Below are positions 11,320-23,386 of a DNA stretch of 64,000 bases, one piece after another. The translations under genes were made by a program, and so were the position numbers. The notes beneath the pieces were generated by a model. The model saw nothing but the letters and a program-made list of their open reading frames with translations. It ran no database searches and was not told where the DNA came from. Source of the DNA: Rhabditoides inermis (lineage: Eukaryota > Nematoda > Chromadorea > Rhabditida > Rhabditidae); the NCBI GenBank assembly GCA_963966185.1, contig CAWZYM010000114.1, forward strand, positions 345,001 through 409,000. The letters run 5' to 3'. Position 1 is the first letter of the stretch. Each line of letters begins with the position of its first letter.

Positions 11320-13371
11320 AGGAGGAGGGAGAGAGAGAGAGAGAAAGAGAGAGAGGAATAGAGAGAGAGAGGAATAGAGAGAGAGAGACGCACCATGACC
11401 GACTCGGCGGGCCGCAGCATGCCGTACGGTGTGTTGGCGTGTATCCACCGCCTGTCCTTGTTCGGACTCTTCATCGCCCACAGCACCGGGTAGTTGTTCA
11501 CGTTGAGCAGCCGGATCGAGCGCTCCTTGCGCGCCCCACAGAACGCCAGCTGAAACGAGAATCAGAGTGCTCCCTATCGATTCGCACTCCCGGTGAGTGA
11601 TCTATCATTAGCTAACTGTTCACATTCGCTTCCTCACACTATAAATTATAAATGTATCGGAGACAACTGGCTATCACTCAAACCAACCCTACCGTCTTCT
11701 GTCTATCGTGTCAGGATGTCTACCATCTACCGTGCTTTCCCCCCCCCCCGCACCGTCTGCACAGCATCGGGCAGTCCGCCGCGCAGCAGCACTGTCATCC
11801 GCTGCTCCTCCTCCACCTGCCTGGCAGTCGCCACAGACGAGGCCACCGGAATCTGAAAGACCCGTACTCGTAATCTTAAAGTAATCGTAATCGTAATATT
11901 AGACCCGTAATCTTAAATATCATAGCATATATCAATATCAATAGCATCATATCAATAACCATAAAGATCCGTACTACTGTAATCTATCGTATTTCTAGGT
12001 ACCGGTGAAAAGGCATGATAGGACAGTGTTGAGCATCTATCGCTCATGTTCAACACTGTCCGATCATCGAATGTACCCCCACGCACATGATCCGATCCGT
12101 TCTAATGTAACCTACTGTATTCCTAGCGATCAAGGCATGATCGGACAGTGTTGAACATCTCTCGCTCACCGCAGTTCCGTCGTCTCCGTGTGCCCACTTG
12201 GCTCCCATCTGCTCCTCTTTCGGCCGAGTGTACAACTCGCGCAGCTCACCCGGATACGTGCGCTCCGAGAGAGCCGTCTCCGACAACTAAAAGGGATGTT
12301 GTATGGAAGACAGGTGTACGCTGCCCCCTCTTGTAGTATTGCAGCGCATCAACAAAACCATAGCTTCATAGTTACAGTACAGTCACAGCAGTCATAGTCT
12401 TAGCTACAGTCATAGCTACAACACCCACCAGCATGGGACTAGCCAGTCCGTCGTGGTAGTCGCTGGGACCACTCGTGATTGCCATCTGGAGGGTGTCGAC
12501 GTCGGAGGGGAAGGGGTTGGCGGGCGAGTGCGCAGCCGCCGCCGCCGCCGCTCGCTCCGCCTGCTCCTCCATGTGAGAGTGGAACGGCGTCTGCGGAAAA
12601 GTCCTAATACTCTTCCACATATTCCAACCTCCGACATGCTTTGGAAAATGTCTTCTAACTTCTTATCCAATTTCATTCATCCCGAATAGCCTCTAATTTC
12701 CAACTACTTTCCTCAAACCACCTCGAAAGCCCTCAAACCACTTAAGACTACTCCGAATATGGTTTTAGAAGAGTCTGACCACACCACACCACACCGTAAG
12801 TACAGTAACCCAACCAGTAACCCACGTGCTGTCTGGCGGATCGGCGCGAGTGCATCGAGCGCGACTTGGCGGGGCGGTCACGCGACGAGAGGTGGTCGAC
12901 GGCCAGCAGGGTGGGTACAATCACCGCAGCCTGCAGCAGCGGCCACCACTGCTGACCGCCAAACACGAGCGACAGCGACACTGCCGAGAGAGCGAGCGCC
13001 CACACCGGAAGGTGCACCTGGGCAACGGTACGGGGTACGGTAATCTACCGTATACCTTGCCGGCCGGTTTGTCGTAGCAGCGCGCCGAGACGGCGGCGGC
13101 GAGTGCGAGCGAGAGCGCGTTGGCCAGTAGGACGCGGCTTTCTCCCAGATAGAGGTAGCCCGAGATGGAGAGGGGCACGGACAGCCAGAGGACCGACGGC
13201 TCTGCAGGGGGAAGTAGTGGGGGAAGAAAGGGAGGAGGACGCACGGTTGTTTGGGAAGATGTGCGAGAAGAGAGTGTCGGTGAGCGTCATCGCAGAGAGA
13301 GAGCGCGGCAGCCAACCGCGGCGCAAGGGAGACGAAATGACAGCGCCGCGAGCGGGGCGCGAACGGCGCAT
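11092..13371 (-). CDS. Multipass membrane protein with C-terminal MSP-like domain
   Basis: Eight exons in phase (about 382 residues), in coding order: 13371-13245, 13201-13056, 13017-12826, 12590-12429, 12286-12170, 11852-11754, 11549-11394, 11241-11092. Hydrophobic stretches in exons 2-3 (SVLWLSVPLSISGYLYL, RVLLANALSLALAAAV, LPVWALALSAVSLSLVF, WWPLLQAAVIVPTLLAV) predict up to four membrane segments. An alanine run follows in exon 4. The end looks like a major-sperm-protein (VAP/MSP) fold: RSIRLLNVNNYPVLWAMKS, then NTPYGMLRPAESVM, matching the 'Y.v.P..G.l.PgesV' core. VAP-like proteins tether ER membranes; whether this one does is unknown. The start is the first ATG of the frame; a second in-frame ATG (MTLTDTLF) is possible. 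Introns hold a GA repeat (11274-11390) and duplicated hairpins (12010-12165). Confidence 0.65.
11274..11390. repeat. GA/CT microsatellite
   Basis: Nearly pure GA with some GGA and GAAA interruptions, in the intron before the last MSP-gene exon (CT on the coding strand). Confidence 0.95.
12012..12069. repeat. Hairpin repeating an intron 5' end
   Basis: GGCATGATAGGACAGTGTTG (12013) is followed by an inverted copy (ATGTTCAACACTGTCCGATC, ending near 12067), giving a stem of about 22 bp. A third copy (12135-12166) abuts the donor of the exon 12286-12170. Confidence 0.7.
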
Positions 13372-13398
13372 GGTGTGCAAATCTAATTTCGGCTAGAC

Positions 13399-13584
13399 GA
13401 CCACATTATCCCAATTCAAAATCTCACGTCCAGACCCTTACAATGTAATGTACAAAGGTTTATTACGCGTAACGTGGTTACACAAAACAATAAATAAATA
13501 CAGGAATCAGTAGGTACATGTTGCACAACTTGCCGAGTGGGTGAATCGGTATTATAACGGCTTGAGATCGGGGATTCAGATGAT
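13399..13584 (-). other. 3' flank of histone H2A
   Basis: On the minus strand an AATAAA-type signal lies near 13466 (plus TTTATT). I see no histone stem-loop (GGCCCTTTT-like hairpin). This points to polyadenylated rather than stem-loop histone mRNA. Confidence 0.45.
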
Positions 13585-14175
<591 letters not shown>

Positions 14176-14234
14176 GACGAATTCAAGAAGTTACAACGAT
14201 AACGATGTGCTCGCAAATGAACCGGCCGACGAGT

Positions 14235-14241
14235 ATTTATA
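14235..14241 (-). promoter_or_regulatory. TATA box of H2A
   Basis: TATAAAT on the minus strand, about 60 nt before the H2A start. It mirrors the H2B TATA across a GC-rich dyad (GGCCCCGCC...GGGCGGGGC), giving a bidirectional histone promoter. Confidence 0.75.
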
Positions 14242-14301
14242 CCCCTAGCGGAGCTGGCCCCGCCTACAATCGATTGTGGGCGGGGCGCGCTCTGCTGGGG
14301 G

Positions 14302-14308
14302 TATAAAT
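14302..14308 (+). promoter_or_regulatory. TATA box of H2B
   Basis: TATAAAT about 45 nt before the H2B start, the counterpart of the H2A TATA box in the shared divergent promoter. Confidence 0.75.
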
Positions 14309-14352
14309 GAGGTCGCTGGTCAAGGGTCGCGCAACCCTCTCCCCACACTACT

Positions 14353-14787
<435 letters not shown>

Positions 14788-15302
14788 ACTCACTGATCTC
14801 CTATTCGCGCACCCTGCGCCTACCACTTATGTATTCTAACTTATTTCGTAATAACACGTGTATATAAACATCTTTCCATCATTTGTCTTTGTTTGCATTG
14901 GGGGATAATGAGCGGGTGAGCGGGTAGATGGTGTGGCGATTTGAATAGGCGTCGGAAGTGACCTGTGGTCTGCTACGACGTGCGCAGCCCTGTCGTGTAT
15001 CGATTGGTTTTGGACCGAGAGGGAAGCGAGAACGAGGCCGAACTGCAAAACTAGCAATGCATTCCCACATGCGACTACTGTACTCGCCCTTCGTATTCTT
15101 CCTGGTTGATTGATGAAGCACCATAACGCAAAGCAATCAATAGTTTATCAACACTACAACACGTGGTCGACACAATATATGGTTAAACGATTATGTACAT
15201 GAGTAGTCGGGATTCAAAATACAAACGCTCAACCAGTGAGAATAAAAAAAAACAATACAGGGTTTTGAAACAGCAATTCTTGTTGCATGGTTGAGGAAAC
15301 AA
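14788..15302. other. Intergenic between H2B and H4
   Basis: The two genes are convergent here. No further gene and no histone stem-loop on either strand were recognised. No H3 gene is present in the window. Confidence 0.5.
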
Positions 15303-15982
<680 letters not shown>

Positions 15983-16090
15983 TTATTTATTGAACTTTCA
16001 ATTCGTTTTATTCGTGTTTATTTGTGTTGAATAGTAACTTCATCATTGTCCACGCGTTGTGAAACGTTTCTTCACTATCGACCCTTTCTA

Positions 16091-16097
16091 TTTACAG
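16091..16097 (+). promoter_or_regulatory. Likely trans-splice acceptor
   Basis: TTTACAG lies 5 nt before the ATG at 16102 and has no upstream coding exon. This is the position expected for a spliced-leader acceptor in nematodes. Similar CAG-just-before-ATG arrangements occur at 19666 and 23384. Confidence 0.5.
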
Positions 16098-16101
16098 CGC
16101 A

Positions 16102-17030
16102 ATGAGCGATAAAGGCGAGGAACACATAAACGAAGTGGAGGACGAGAATCTGGATGTCTCGAATTCGCGCGCCTCGTCGCCCTATGATCCCGCAGATGTC
16201 ACTGCCGACATAGACATCACCGGATCCGTGGCGGAGTCGGTGAGTGCTGCGATTTCGCTTTTGTTCCACCAATTTGCGTGAAGTCCCGGGTCATTGGCTT
16301 AACAATTCGATACAAACTTACTTTTGCCGAAGAATAACACTTAATATATTGCTGTTCAGCTCCGTCCGCAGCTTGACGAGAACGACCTGGCCGAGATGTC
16401 GCAGATCACGGCCGAACTCGACGAAGCCGACGACTTCCCGCTCACCATAGAGGTGCGTGCTATTAACTTTTTCGTATTGTTCTGGTTGATTCGATAAACC
16501 TTTGACGTTGATTTTGACTTTGTTCTTGAACGTAGTTATATATTCGCTGTTTCCAGGAGGTTGACCCGAACGTGTCGAACATGTGGCGCACTGGCACGTG
16601 CGACGACAGCTACGAGAAGAAGCAGAAGGAACGCGCCGAGAGGAGGGTGAGTACACATTCATTCTGATTAGAATGAGGTTATTGTTTTCAGGCCATAGAC
16701 GAATACACGTTCGAGGAGGAGGAAGAGGGAAGGCCGCTGCAGCCACTCTCGTCGCGCCGCCCCGCCAAGGTGCTCAATGAGGTGCGTAACAGTACGTTTT
16801 TATACTACTGTACGTTTGTGTGAAACACGTTTCCATTGCAGACCTGTCCCTCTCCCGTTGACACGTCGAGCAACAACGTGCTGCACCTGGTGCAGATGAC
16901 GCCAGCAGCTACGGAGAAAACATTGGAGAAGGAGGAGGACGGGAAGGAGAACAGTGTGCGCCGCCGCTCAAAGCGTCTCTCTGTCGAGCCGCCCCTCGCC
17001 GCCAGCACCCCCAAGAGAAGCCGCGTCTGA
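16102..17030 (+). CDS. Small acidic/basic nuclear-like protein with KEN box
   Basis: Five exons in phase give 199 residues: 16102-16239, 16360-16452, 16557-16646, 16692-16781, 16842-17030. The N-terminal two thirds is acidic (EEVDPNVSNMW, TFEEEEEG). The C terminus is basic with serine-rich R-R-S-K-R-L-S and PKRSRV, a probable nuclear-localisation signal. DGKENS contains a KEN degron candidate recognised by the anaphase-promoting complex (motif knowledge only). No known domain is recognised. A cell-cycle or chromatin role would fit the KEN box and the neighbouring histones, but this is speculation. Confidence 0.65.
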
Positions 17031-17695
17031 GAAAGGCGGTGGGCCCCGTATTTCTAGAAATCGGCCCTGTATCCTGTATTTCTTTAGAAAGGCGCTGGGC
17101 TCCCTATATCATACACACAACATATCATCAAATGATCTATCACGCTGCACACACACTCGCATCTCACATTTTGACCTCACGTTGTTTTACATATTTGTTT
17201 ATTGGAATATACTTTATGATATGGATCAGGTGATTTTTCTTTGGAGGGATGTAAAGTGACTAATGAACGCATTTGAATTTGTTTTATAAGGTAAAGGGTA
17301 ACTTAAAATGCAATTCTGTGACATCACTTTTGCTTCTGCGTGTTGAGCGGCTGGGCGCATGGCATGTGCGCGTTGAGAATGCGCTTGGCCTGCTTCTCGT
17401 CTCGGCGGGTGCTGAAAGCGCCATGAAGTTCTATTCCCACAATAATAGAAAACAAAAAGAGACAGTTAGAACATGTTAGCGAGGCAGATGGAATGTGTCA
17501 GAATCAGAATATTCATCTCGAATCAAGTAGCACACATTATCGATTACGTAAATTACGGTGGGATACGGTAAAATACAATAATACAATGCCTACTGCGAGT
17601 TCCAACAACACGGGTTTCGGTGGTCCCGTGGGTGCGTACGCGTTGTTGGTGATGCTTGTCATCCCCTGCTCGCGGCTTCTGAGGAAGTTTCGATC
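17031..17695. other. Convergent intergenic region
   Basis: Mostly non-coding sequence between two convergent genes. Nothing was recognised. Confidence 0.45.
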
Positions 17696-18936
17696 TCAGC
17701 GGCGGAAGATCCGGGCTTCAACGATCGATCGCGAAGAGACGTCTCCGAGAGTGTCATCGTCTTCGAGGATTTCTCTCCAGTCTCAATGCCGTAGATGTAG
17801 AGAGTAGCAAAATCGAGTACCAGTCCAGTTAGTGAAGTGTCCTCCGCCGCACAGCATTGTTCAGGGGTCGGGGGAATAACAGGGGAAGGCACGCGACCGC
17901 GCGCTGGCAGAGAAATGAGAGGAATGGTCTTTGATGGAATGTGTACTCACTTGAATAGCATGAGCGCAGTGGCGACTCCGACGAGGAGCAGGTTGACGGA
18001 GAGCGAGGCGAGGAACAGCCACAGCCTGCAATAGAGCGTTCAGACATGCGTATGGGATATCGGTATCCTGGACACATTTCTCACCCAAACGCGTACAATG
18101 AGGGCTCATAGTTGGATTTGTTGTTACTCTGATTGATGAGGTAGTGTTGTACTCACCATGGTTCCCGCGACTTTTCGCAGGGCGTGGGGCATACGACAGG
18201 CAGCGAGGAGACTGACGGGGACAGGGCGGTGACCACCTGGGGGAGAGGAGGAGGATTTTAGGATATGGTTCTATTCTGGTTGTATTTCGCGACAATGGCG
18301 TACAACAAGAGATTCAGACTCGGACAATTTGAGCACCGCATTCGAGCTGCAAGTGGGGTAGATCGAATATATAGAAAGGACTTTCGAATAGAACTTACGA
18401 GCGCTCTCTTGACGAGCTCCTCGACCACGGGCTTGGCGTCGTTGGCGGAATAGAGATCGTCCTCGTCCTCGATGTTGAGTGGGGTGGTCTGGAGGGGAGT
18501 GTGGTGGCGGAAGGACTCAATCACCCACCTCTCCCATGGAATGTATGGTGTGCGCGACCATGTCATCAGCGGACGGCACCGCCTTGCCGCTCGACTTGAG
18601 CAGCGTGGCGATGGTGGCCTGCGGATCAGTAGTTGAAATAAGTTGCGGTCAGTCGCTTCGAAACACTCCCAGATCACTCCCGAATTGCTTTCGAAATACC
18701 TTCACAATCCATTGACATATGTTATCTTTTCGAAATACTTAAGAGTTGCTTTCCGAAGAGACAAGAAATGACCACACCTTTACCAGTTACCAGTAATGTA
18801 ATGGATCTAGTACCTGTGTGGACACGTACGAGCGCATCACACCGACGACGATCTGCTCAAAGTAGAGGAGTGTCTTGTTCCAGCATGTGAGGTCCTGAAG
18901 TGAGATTTGATCGCAACTTCAATCGCCGGCAGGACC

Positions 18937-19028
<92 letters not shown>

Positions 19029-19272
19029 TAAAAAAAATATGACAGTTTCGTGTTTTCTGAGAAAATAGGGTATAGTTATGTAAATGGTCGCCGACACATG
19101 TCTCACCTTGTCGAACTCCACGGCGCAATGTGAGGAGCATCCGGACACATAATCGTCGTTCTTCTTGTAAGCCACGGAGCAGGAGCAGAGGGTGAGGAAC
19201 AGTAGCTGAACATACGCGATCAGTCAATCGTTACAAAAAGTGAGCACTCACAGCGACGGCGTGTAACCGCAT
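17696..19272 (-). CDS. Type I single-pass membrane protein, nematode-type orphan
   Basis: Eight exons in phase give 204 residues: 19272-19252, 19205-19107, 18894-18814, 18618-18529, 18488-18399, 18236-18157, 18025-17951, 17774-17696. The N terminus MRLHAVALLFLTLCSCSVA is a signal peptide. The lumenal part has paired cysteines (SGCSSHC, LTCW, VCPTPC) and an acidic EDEDD stretch. A membrane helix follows (WLFLASLSVNLLLVGVATAL) and then a short acidic tail (EILEDDDTLGD). No family recognised. The intron after exon 2 contains an 80-bp AT repeat. The last exon is the least certain: an alternative frame is open there but does not fit the phase. Confidence 0.65.
18943..19023. repeat. (AT)n microsatellite, about 80 bp
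   Basis: Uninterrupted TA dinucleotides in an intron of the membrane-protein gene. Confidence 0.97.
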
Positions 19273-19666
19273 TGTATGTGGTTCTGAATGGCGGCGTGAG
19301 AGTGCTGTGCCCCAATCGGACAGGTTTCATTGCGCTGATTGCTGATAGCAGGCGGAGAGGACAGGGAGATACGGAGGTGAGATAAGACAGGTGCGAGTGC
19401 AGTTAGCGAGTATTTGCATGACACTTTGTAAGGCATTGTTCGGTTGTTGATCCGAGTGCCGATCGATTAGTGCCCGAGAATGTTTTTCTGCCCCCGCCGC
19501 TGATTTTGCGATTCGAGTTTGATTCGACAATGTGAGGGGAGAGAGATAAACGTGGTTTACGAGTCGACACTCGTTTTGTTGGTGTTGTGTAGAGGTTGAT
19601 CGCCACCTCTGAAAGTACTTATTGAGAGAGAGAGAGAGGGGAGGGGAGACCTAGAGAGAGGTTCAG

Positions 19667-20490
19667 ATGTCGTGTCCGTACGAGTTGTGGGACGAGCAGA
19701 CAGTGTTCTCGGGACGGTGGCTGAAGACGCGGCAGGTGCGCTTCCGCACCAAGACCGGGGAGGAGGGGGTGAGCTGTGAGCATAGTGATCCCCCATGCTT
19801 TCGTTGTTCTATTTTTTGGTATCATCTAGTTTTTATGCACATCCAATTCTTGAGCTAGAATTTCAAACATACATTTGACTTTTTGTGCACACACGCACAT
19901 ATTCACAAGTGGTTTGTATTCTATTTGCGATGTTTCAATATTTCTTGACATAGCTTGATACTAATATCTTTTCATTCAGATCTGGCAGTCTGCGCACCGA
20001 ACCACAAAACCCGCGGGATGCCCGGTCGACGGCGTCGATATCATCGCCACACTCTACAAGGTGGGGCGGGGCTGGAAGGGGCGTGGCTAGGCGAGACTCT
20101 TTCCAGGCTGGGGTCAAATACTTTGTGTTCGTGAAGCAGTACCGCATTCCGATGGGCGGGTTCTGTCTGGAGTTCCCGGCAGGTGGGGAAGATAGAAAGA
20201 GAAAGAAAGAGAGTGGGAGAGGGCAGAGGGATAGAGAGGAGAGAGGAAGAGGGAAAGATAGAGAGAGAGGGGAGAGACAGAAGAGAGAGAAGAGAGGTTG
20301 TAGAGAGGGAGAAAGAGAGAGGGGGAAGAGATGAGAGAGAGAGAAAGAGAGAGAGAGAGTGAGAGTGCGTGAGAGAGAAGAGAACCTTCAGGTCTAATCG
20401 ACGCTGGCGAATCAGTAGAAGTGGCGGCGCTGCGTGAGCTCAAAGAAGAGACCGGGTACACTGCGGCGAGAGTCATCTCCAAGTGGGTCT

Positions 20491-20530
<40 letters not shown>

Positions 20531-21547
20531 CTCTCTCTCTATCCCTTCCCTCTCACCCTCTCCCCCTCCCCCTCCAGGTCTTCCGGCATGCAGGGCCTCG
20601 ACCCCGGCCTCACCGACGACTCGATCCAGTTTGTGCAGGTGAGTCACAATTATATTTTCATATTTTTGCGATTCCGTGTTTGATCTCATGCTTTGCTATT
20701 TCAAATGTTCATTTCGAATCGCTAACAGGATCATGACACGTTATAAAAACAAATCACTCATACGAACCTTGCTGTGCGTTCCGAACTTCCGAAACATGTG
20801 TTTCAGGTGGAAATCGACGGTGACAGCGCGGAGAACGCGCATCCGGAACAGAGGCTGGCGGCCGAGGAGGTGGGAGAGAGAGAGGGAGAGAGAGAGAGGA
20901 GAGGGAGGGAGAGAGAGAGAGGAGAGGGAGGGAGAGAGAGGGGAGATATAAAAGGAGGGAGAGAGAGGGAGAGTGAGAGAGGGGGAGAGGGAGAGAGAGG
21001 AAGGGGAGAGAGTGTGTGAGAGAGAGAGTGAGAGAGAGTGAGAGAGAGAGTGAGAGAGAGAGAAAGAAAGAGAAAGAGAGAGATCCCTCGTCAGTCGATC
21101 GACGTTGTGCTGGTGGAGTGCGCGCACGTGATGCGCGAGCTGCGGAAGATGGAGAAGAAGGTGAGTGGAGGTGGGAGAGGAGCGCCACTTTTGGGCACTT
21201 TGCTGGCAAAGGACAACAGCACCATGCGCTGTCCTACTCGAACTTGACGTGCGGTGGAAAAGGGAAAGGAGCGAGACGAGACACTCAATTGTTTGTTTCG
21301 CGACATCACATTACTATGTTACTATTATGGTCAATTTCTTCACAAACTGACCTCGTAGCAAAGATGGCAAACAGCGAAGGCGTTTAAAAGGGAGATATTT
21401 CCCTCGACCGTATAGTTGAGTAGAGTATTATCAGCATAGGCTCTACTGTACTGGTGGCTTCTCAACGCCTCTTTCTAGGTGCACATCGAGGCGATGGTGT
21501 ACAGCTTCGCACTCGGCTATGCGATGGGCGAGGCGGGGAGACGGTGA
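19667..21547 (+). CDS. NUDIX hydrolase, ADP-sugar pyrophosphatase type (NUDT5-like)
   Basis: Eight exons in phase give about 202 residues: 19667-19768, 19980-20060, 20107-20182, 20392-20482, 20578-20638, 20807-20869, 21095-21160, 21479-21547. The Nudix box Gx5Ex7REUxEExGU is exact (GLIDAGE, then RELKEETGY), with the metal-binding glutamates present. The upstream IIATLYK...YFVFVKQYR and FCLEFPAG segments match the NUDT5/ADP-ribose pyrophosphatase group, which cleaves ADP-ribose to AMP and ribose-5-phosphate. Length is near the family's. A CAG abuts the ATG, a likely trans-splice site. The box is split by introns filled with GA or CT repeats. AATAAA lies at 21636. Confidence 0.85.
20184..20375. 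repeat. GA microsatellite in NUDIX intron
   Basis: Imperfect GA/GGA/GAAA tract filling almost the whole intron 20183-20391. Confidence 0.95.
20495..20575. repeat. CT microsatellite in NUDIX intron
   Basis: CT/CCT tract running into the polypyrimidine tract of the acceptor at 20577. Confidence 0.95.
20871..21083. repeat. GA microsatellite in NUDIX intron
   Basis: About 210 bp of GA with GGA, GTGA and GAAA variants in the intron 20870-21094. It keeps a false frame open on the minus strand. Confidence 0.95.
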
Positions 21548-21659
21548 GGAGAGAGGAAGACAGGCCGGGAGGAGAAGAGAAGCGTACGTTGTTCACATTG
21601 ATCTTGCACCCGCCACTGTCATATTTTCGACTCCGAATAAAACGGTTTGTAGAATGAGC

Positions 21660-22142
21660 AAGGGGACAGTGTGGAGGAGGACAGTCCGGGGGAAGTGAAG
21701 AGGGTGATGGCGCAGGTTCTGTCGTATCTCGTGCGTGACGCGATGATGTTTGCGATTTTGTATAATGATTCTGATGTATGTACATTTGGTGAAATGGACG
21801 TGGAAAAATACATATAATTCAAACAATATATGCGTTGTTTTCGTTCCTCTACCCACACGTTGCTATGTTGTTTTATGTTTCTTTGATGTGCGCCATAAAA
21901 CAATGATGGATTGCCGGGACGCAATCGATGCGTCCTGTCTTTATCTTAAGCGGATTCACTAGAGCTTTCCTTGATTTTGACACCCTGTGATTTTCTGCGT
22001 GTTTTGGCAGTCTGATAGTGGTTAATGTTAATTTTACGCCTCGTTACACAAGGCGGTATTGGGTGAGTGATCTCGATTTGGAGCAATTTGAGATAAGGAG
22101 CGTTCGAGTAATGCGCGCTGGCCTTGAATATATGATTCACCC

Positions 22143-22175
<33 letters not shown>

Positions 22176-22799
22176 CCTTTCTTCCGAAATCGCGGATCCG
22201 ATTTAATGTGCGCGAACATGCATCGATTTCCATGGGACTGTCTCCCTGTTCCATTCGTTCTTCGATCGTCATCGTATAGAATCTTTTTTCTCCTCTACAG
22301 GATCTCTTCACTAACACGTTCACCTTTCCACGCAGTATTGCTATCTTCAAAAGACTCTCCCACCCCTTTTCCGGTCTGTTTACCTTGAGGTTTGCATGAT
22401 ACCCGATCGATCGGCTGACTCACTCACTCGTCATTCTCTCGGTTTGGGTTTCGTCAGCAGAGTTTCCCAACTTTCTCTCCGCCCGCGAAACCTCTGTTAT
22501 GGTGTCGGGTTTCACTCGGTGTGTTGTTGCGTGCCAATTATCAATTATCACTATCACTTTGTGTGAGTGACGAGAGGCGGGTGAGTGAAAGAGTCCTCGC
22601 GGTTTCTCTCAGTTGTCCGCGATTCCTCATTTTCTTCCGGCTTGCAGAAATCGCGTAGATCAATCGCTCTTGTGATTCTGCATGATGATAATCAATCATC
22701 CAGGCACCTCTCTGCTCCCATGGTCTGACATCATTCCCACTTTCTCCCACCACACCTCTGCAACTTCATATTAATTTTGATCGCTCCGATCTCTCCCTC

Positions 22800-22857
<58 letters not shown>

Positions 22858-23091
22858 GCCTCCTACATCTCTAGTGACTCACGTCTTGCACCCCTAATTT
22901 CCTGCTGATGTGTAATAAATTATCCCTCCTGTGCACGCGGCTATCAAAAATCAGGGCGGATATTCGAAATCCGATTCGTGGTTGTTAGGATATCTCTTAC
23001 TCCCTCTCTCTCTCTTTGCGGACACTGTGTTACTGCAACTGCAGTTATGAGTGCAGCTGCGCATTGCGCGTCTTTTTGTCCAGATTGTGCT

Positions 23092-23135
<44 letters not shown>

Positions 23136-23386
23136 GTGACTCAGACCAGTCGCTTTCCCCACGCTCGTTGCTGTGACATGTCTCCAAAAAAAGGAAGATG
23201 GCGCGGCGATTTCTGCGATTTCTGCTTTCTGCTTGCACTTTTCGAACATGCGCGTTCTCCAATACATTATTTTTTTATATTATCGTTTTCTGGTTGTTAT
23301 TATTCTCTCCTTTCCTATGACGTCAGACCACCGTGTCCGGTTCGCCCTTATCTCCTAATCAGTACAATCAGTAGCCACTCACAGGA
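21660..23386. other. Intergenic region with CT repeats
   Basis: No coding region recognised. CT/GA tracts lie at 22141-22190 (preceded by a C run), 22791-22854 and 23096-23134. The region should include the promoter of the next gene. Confidence 0.5.
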
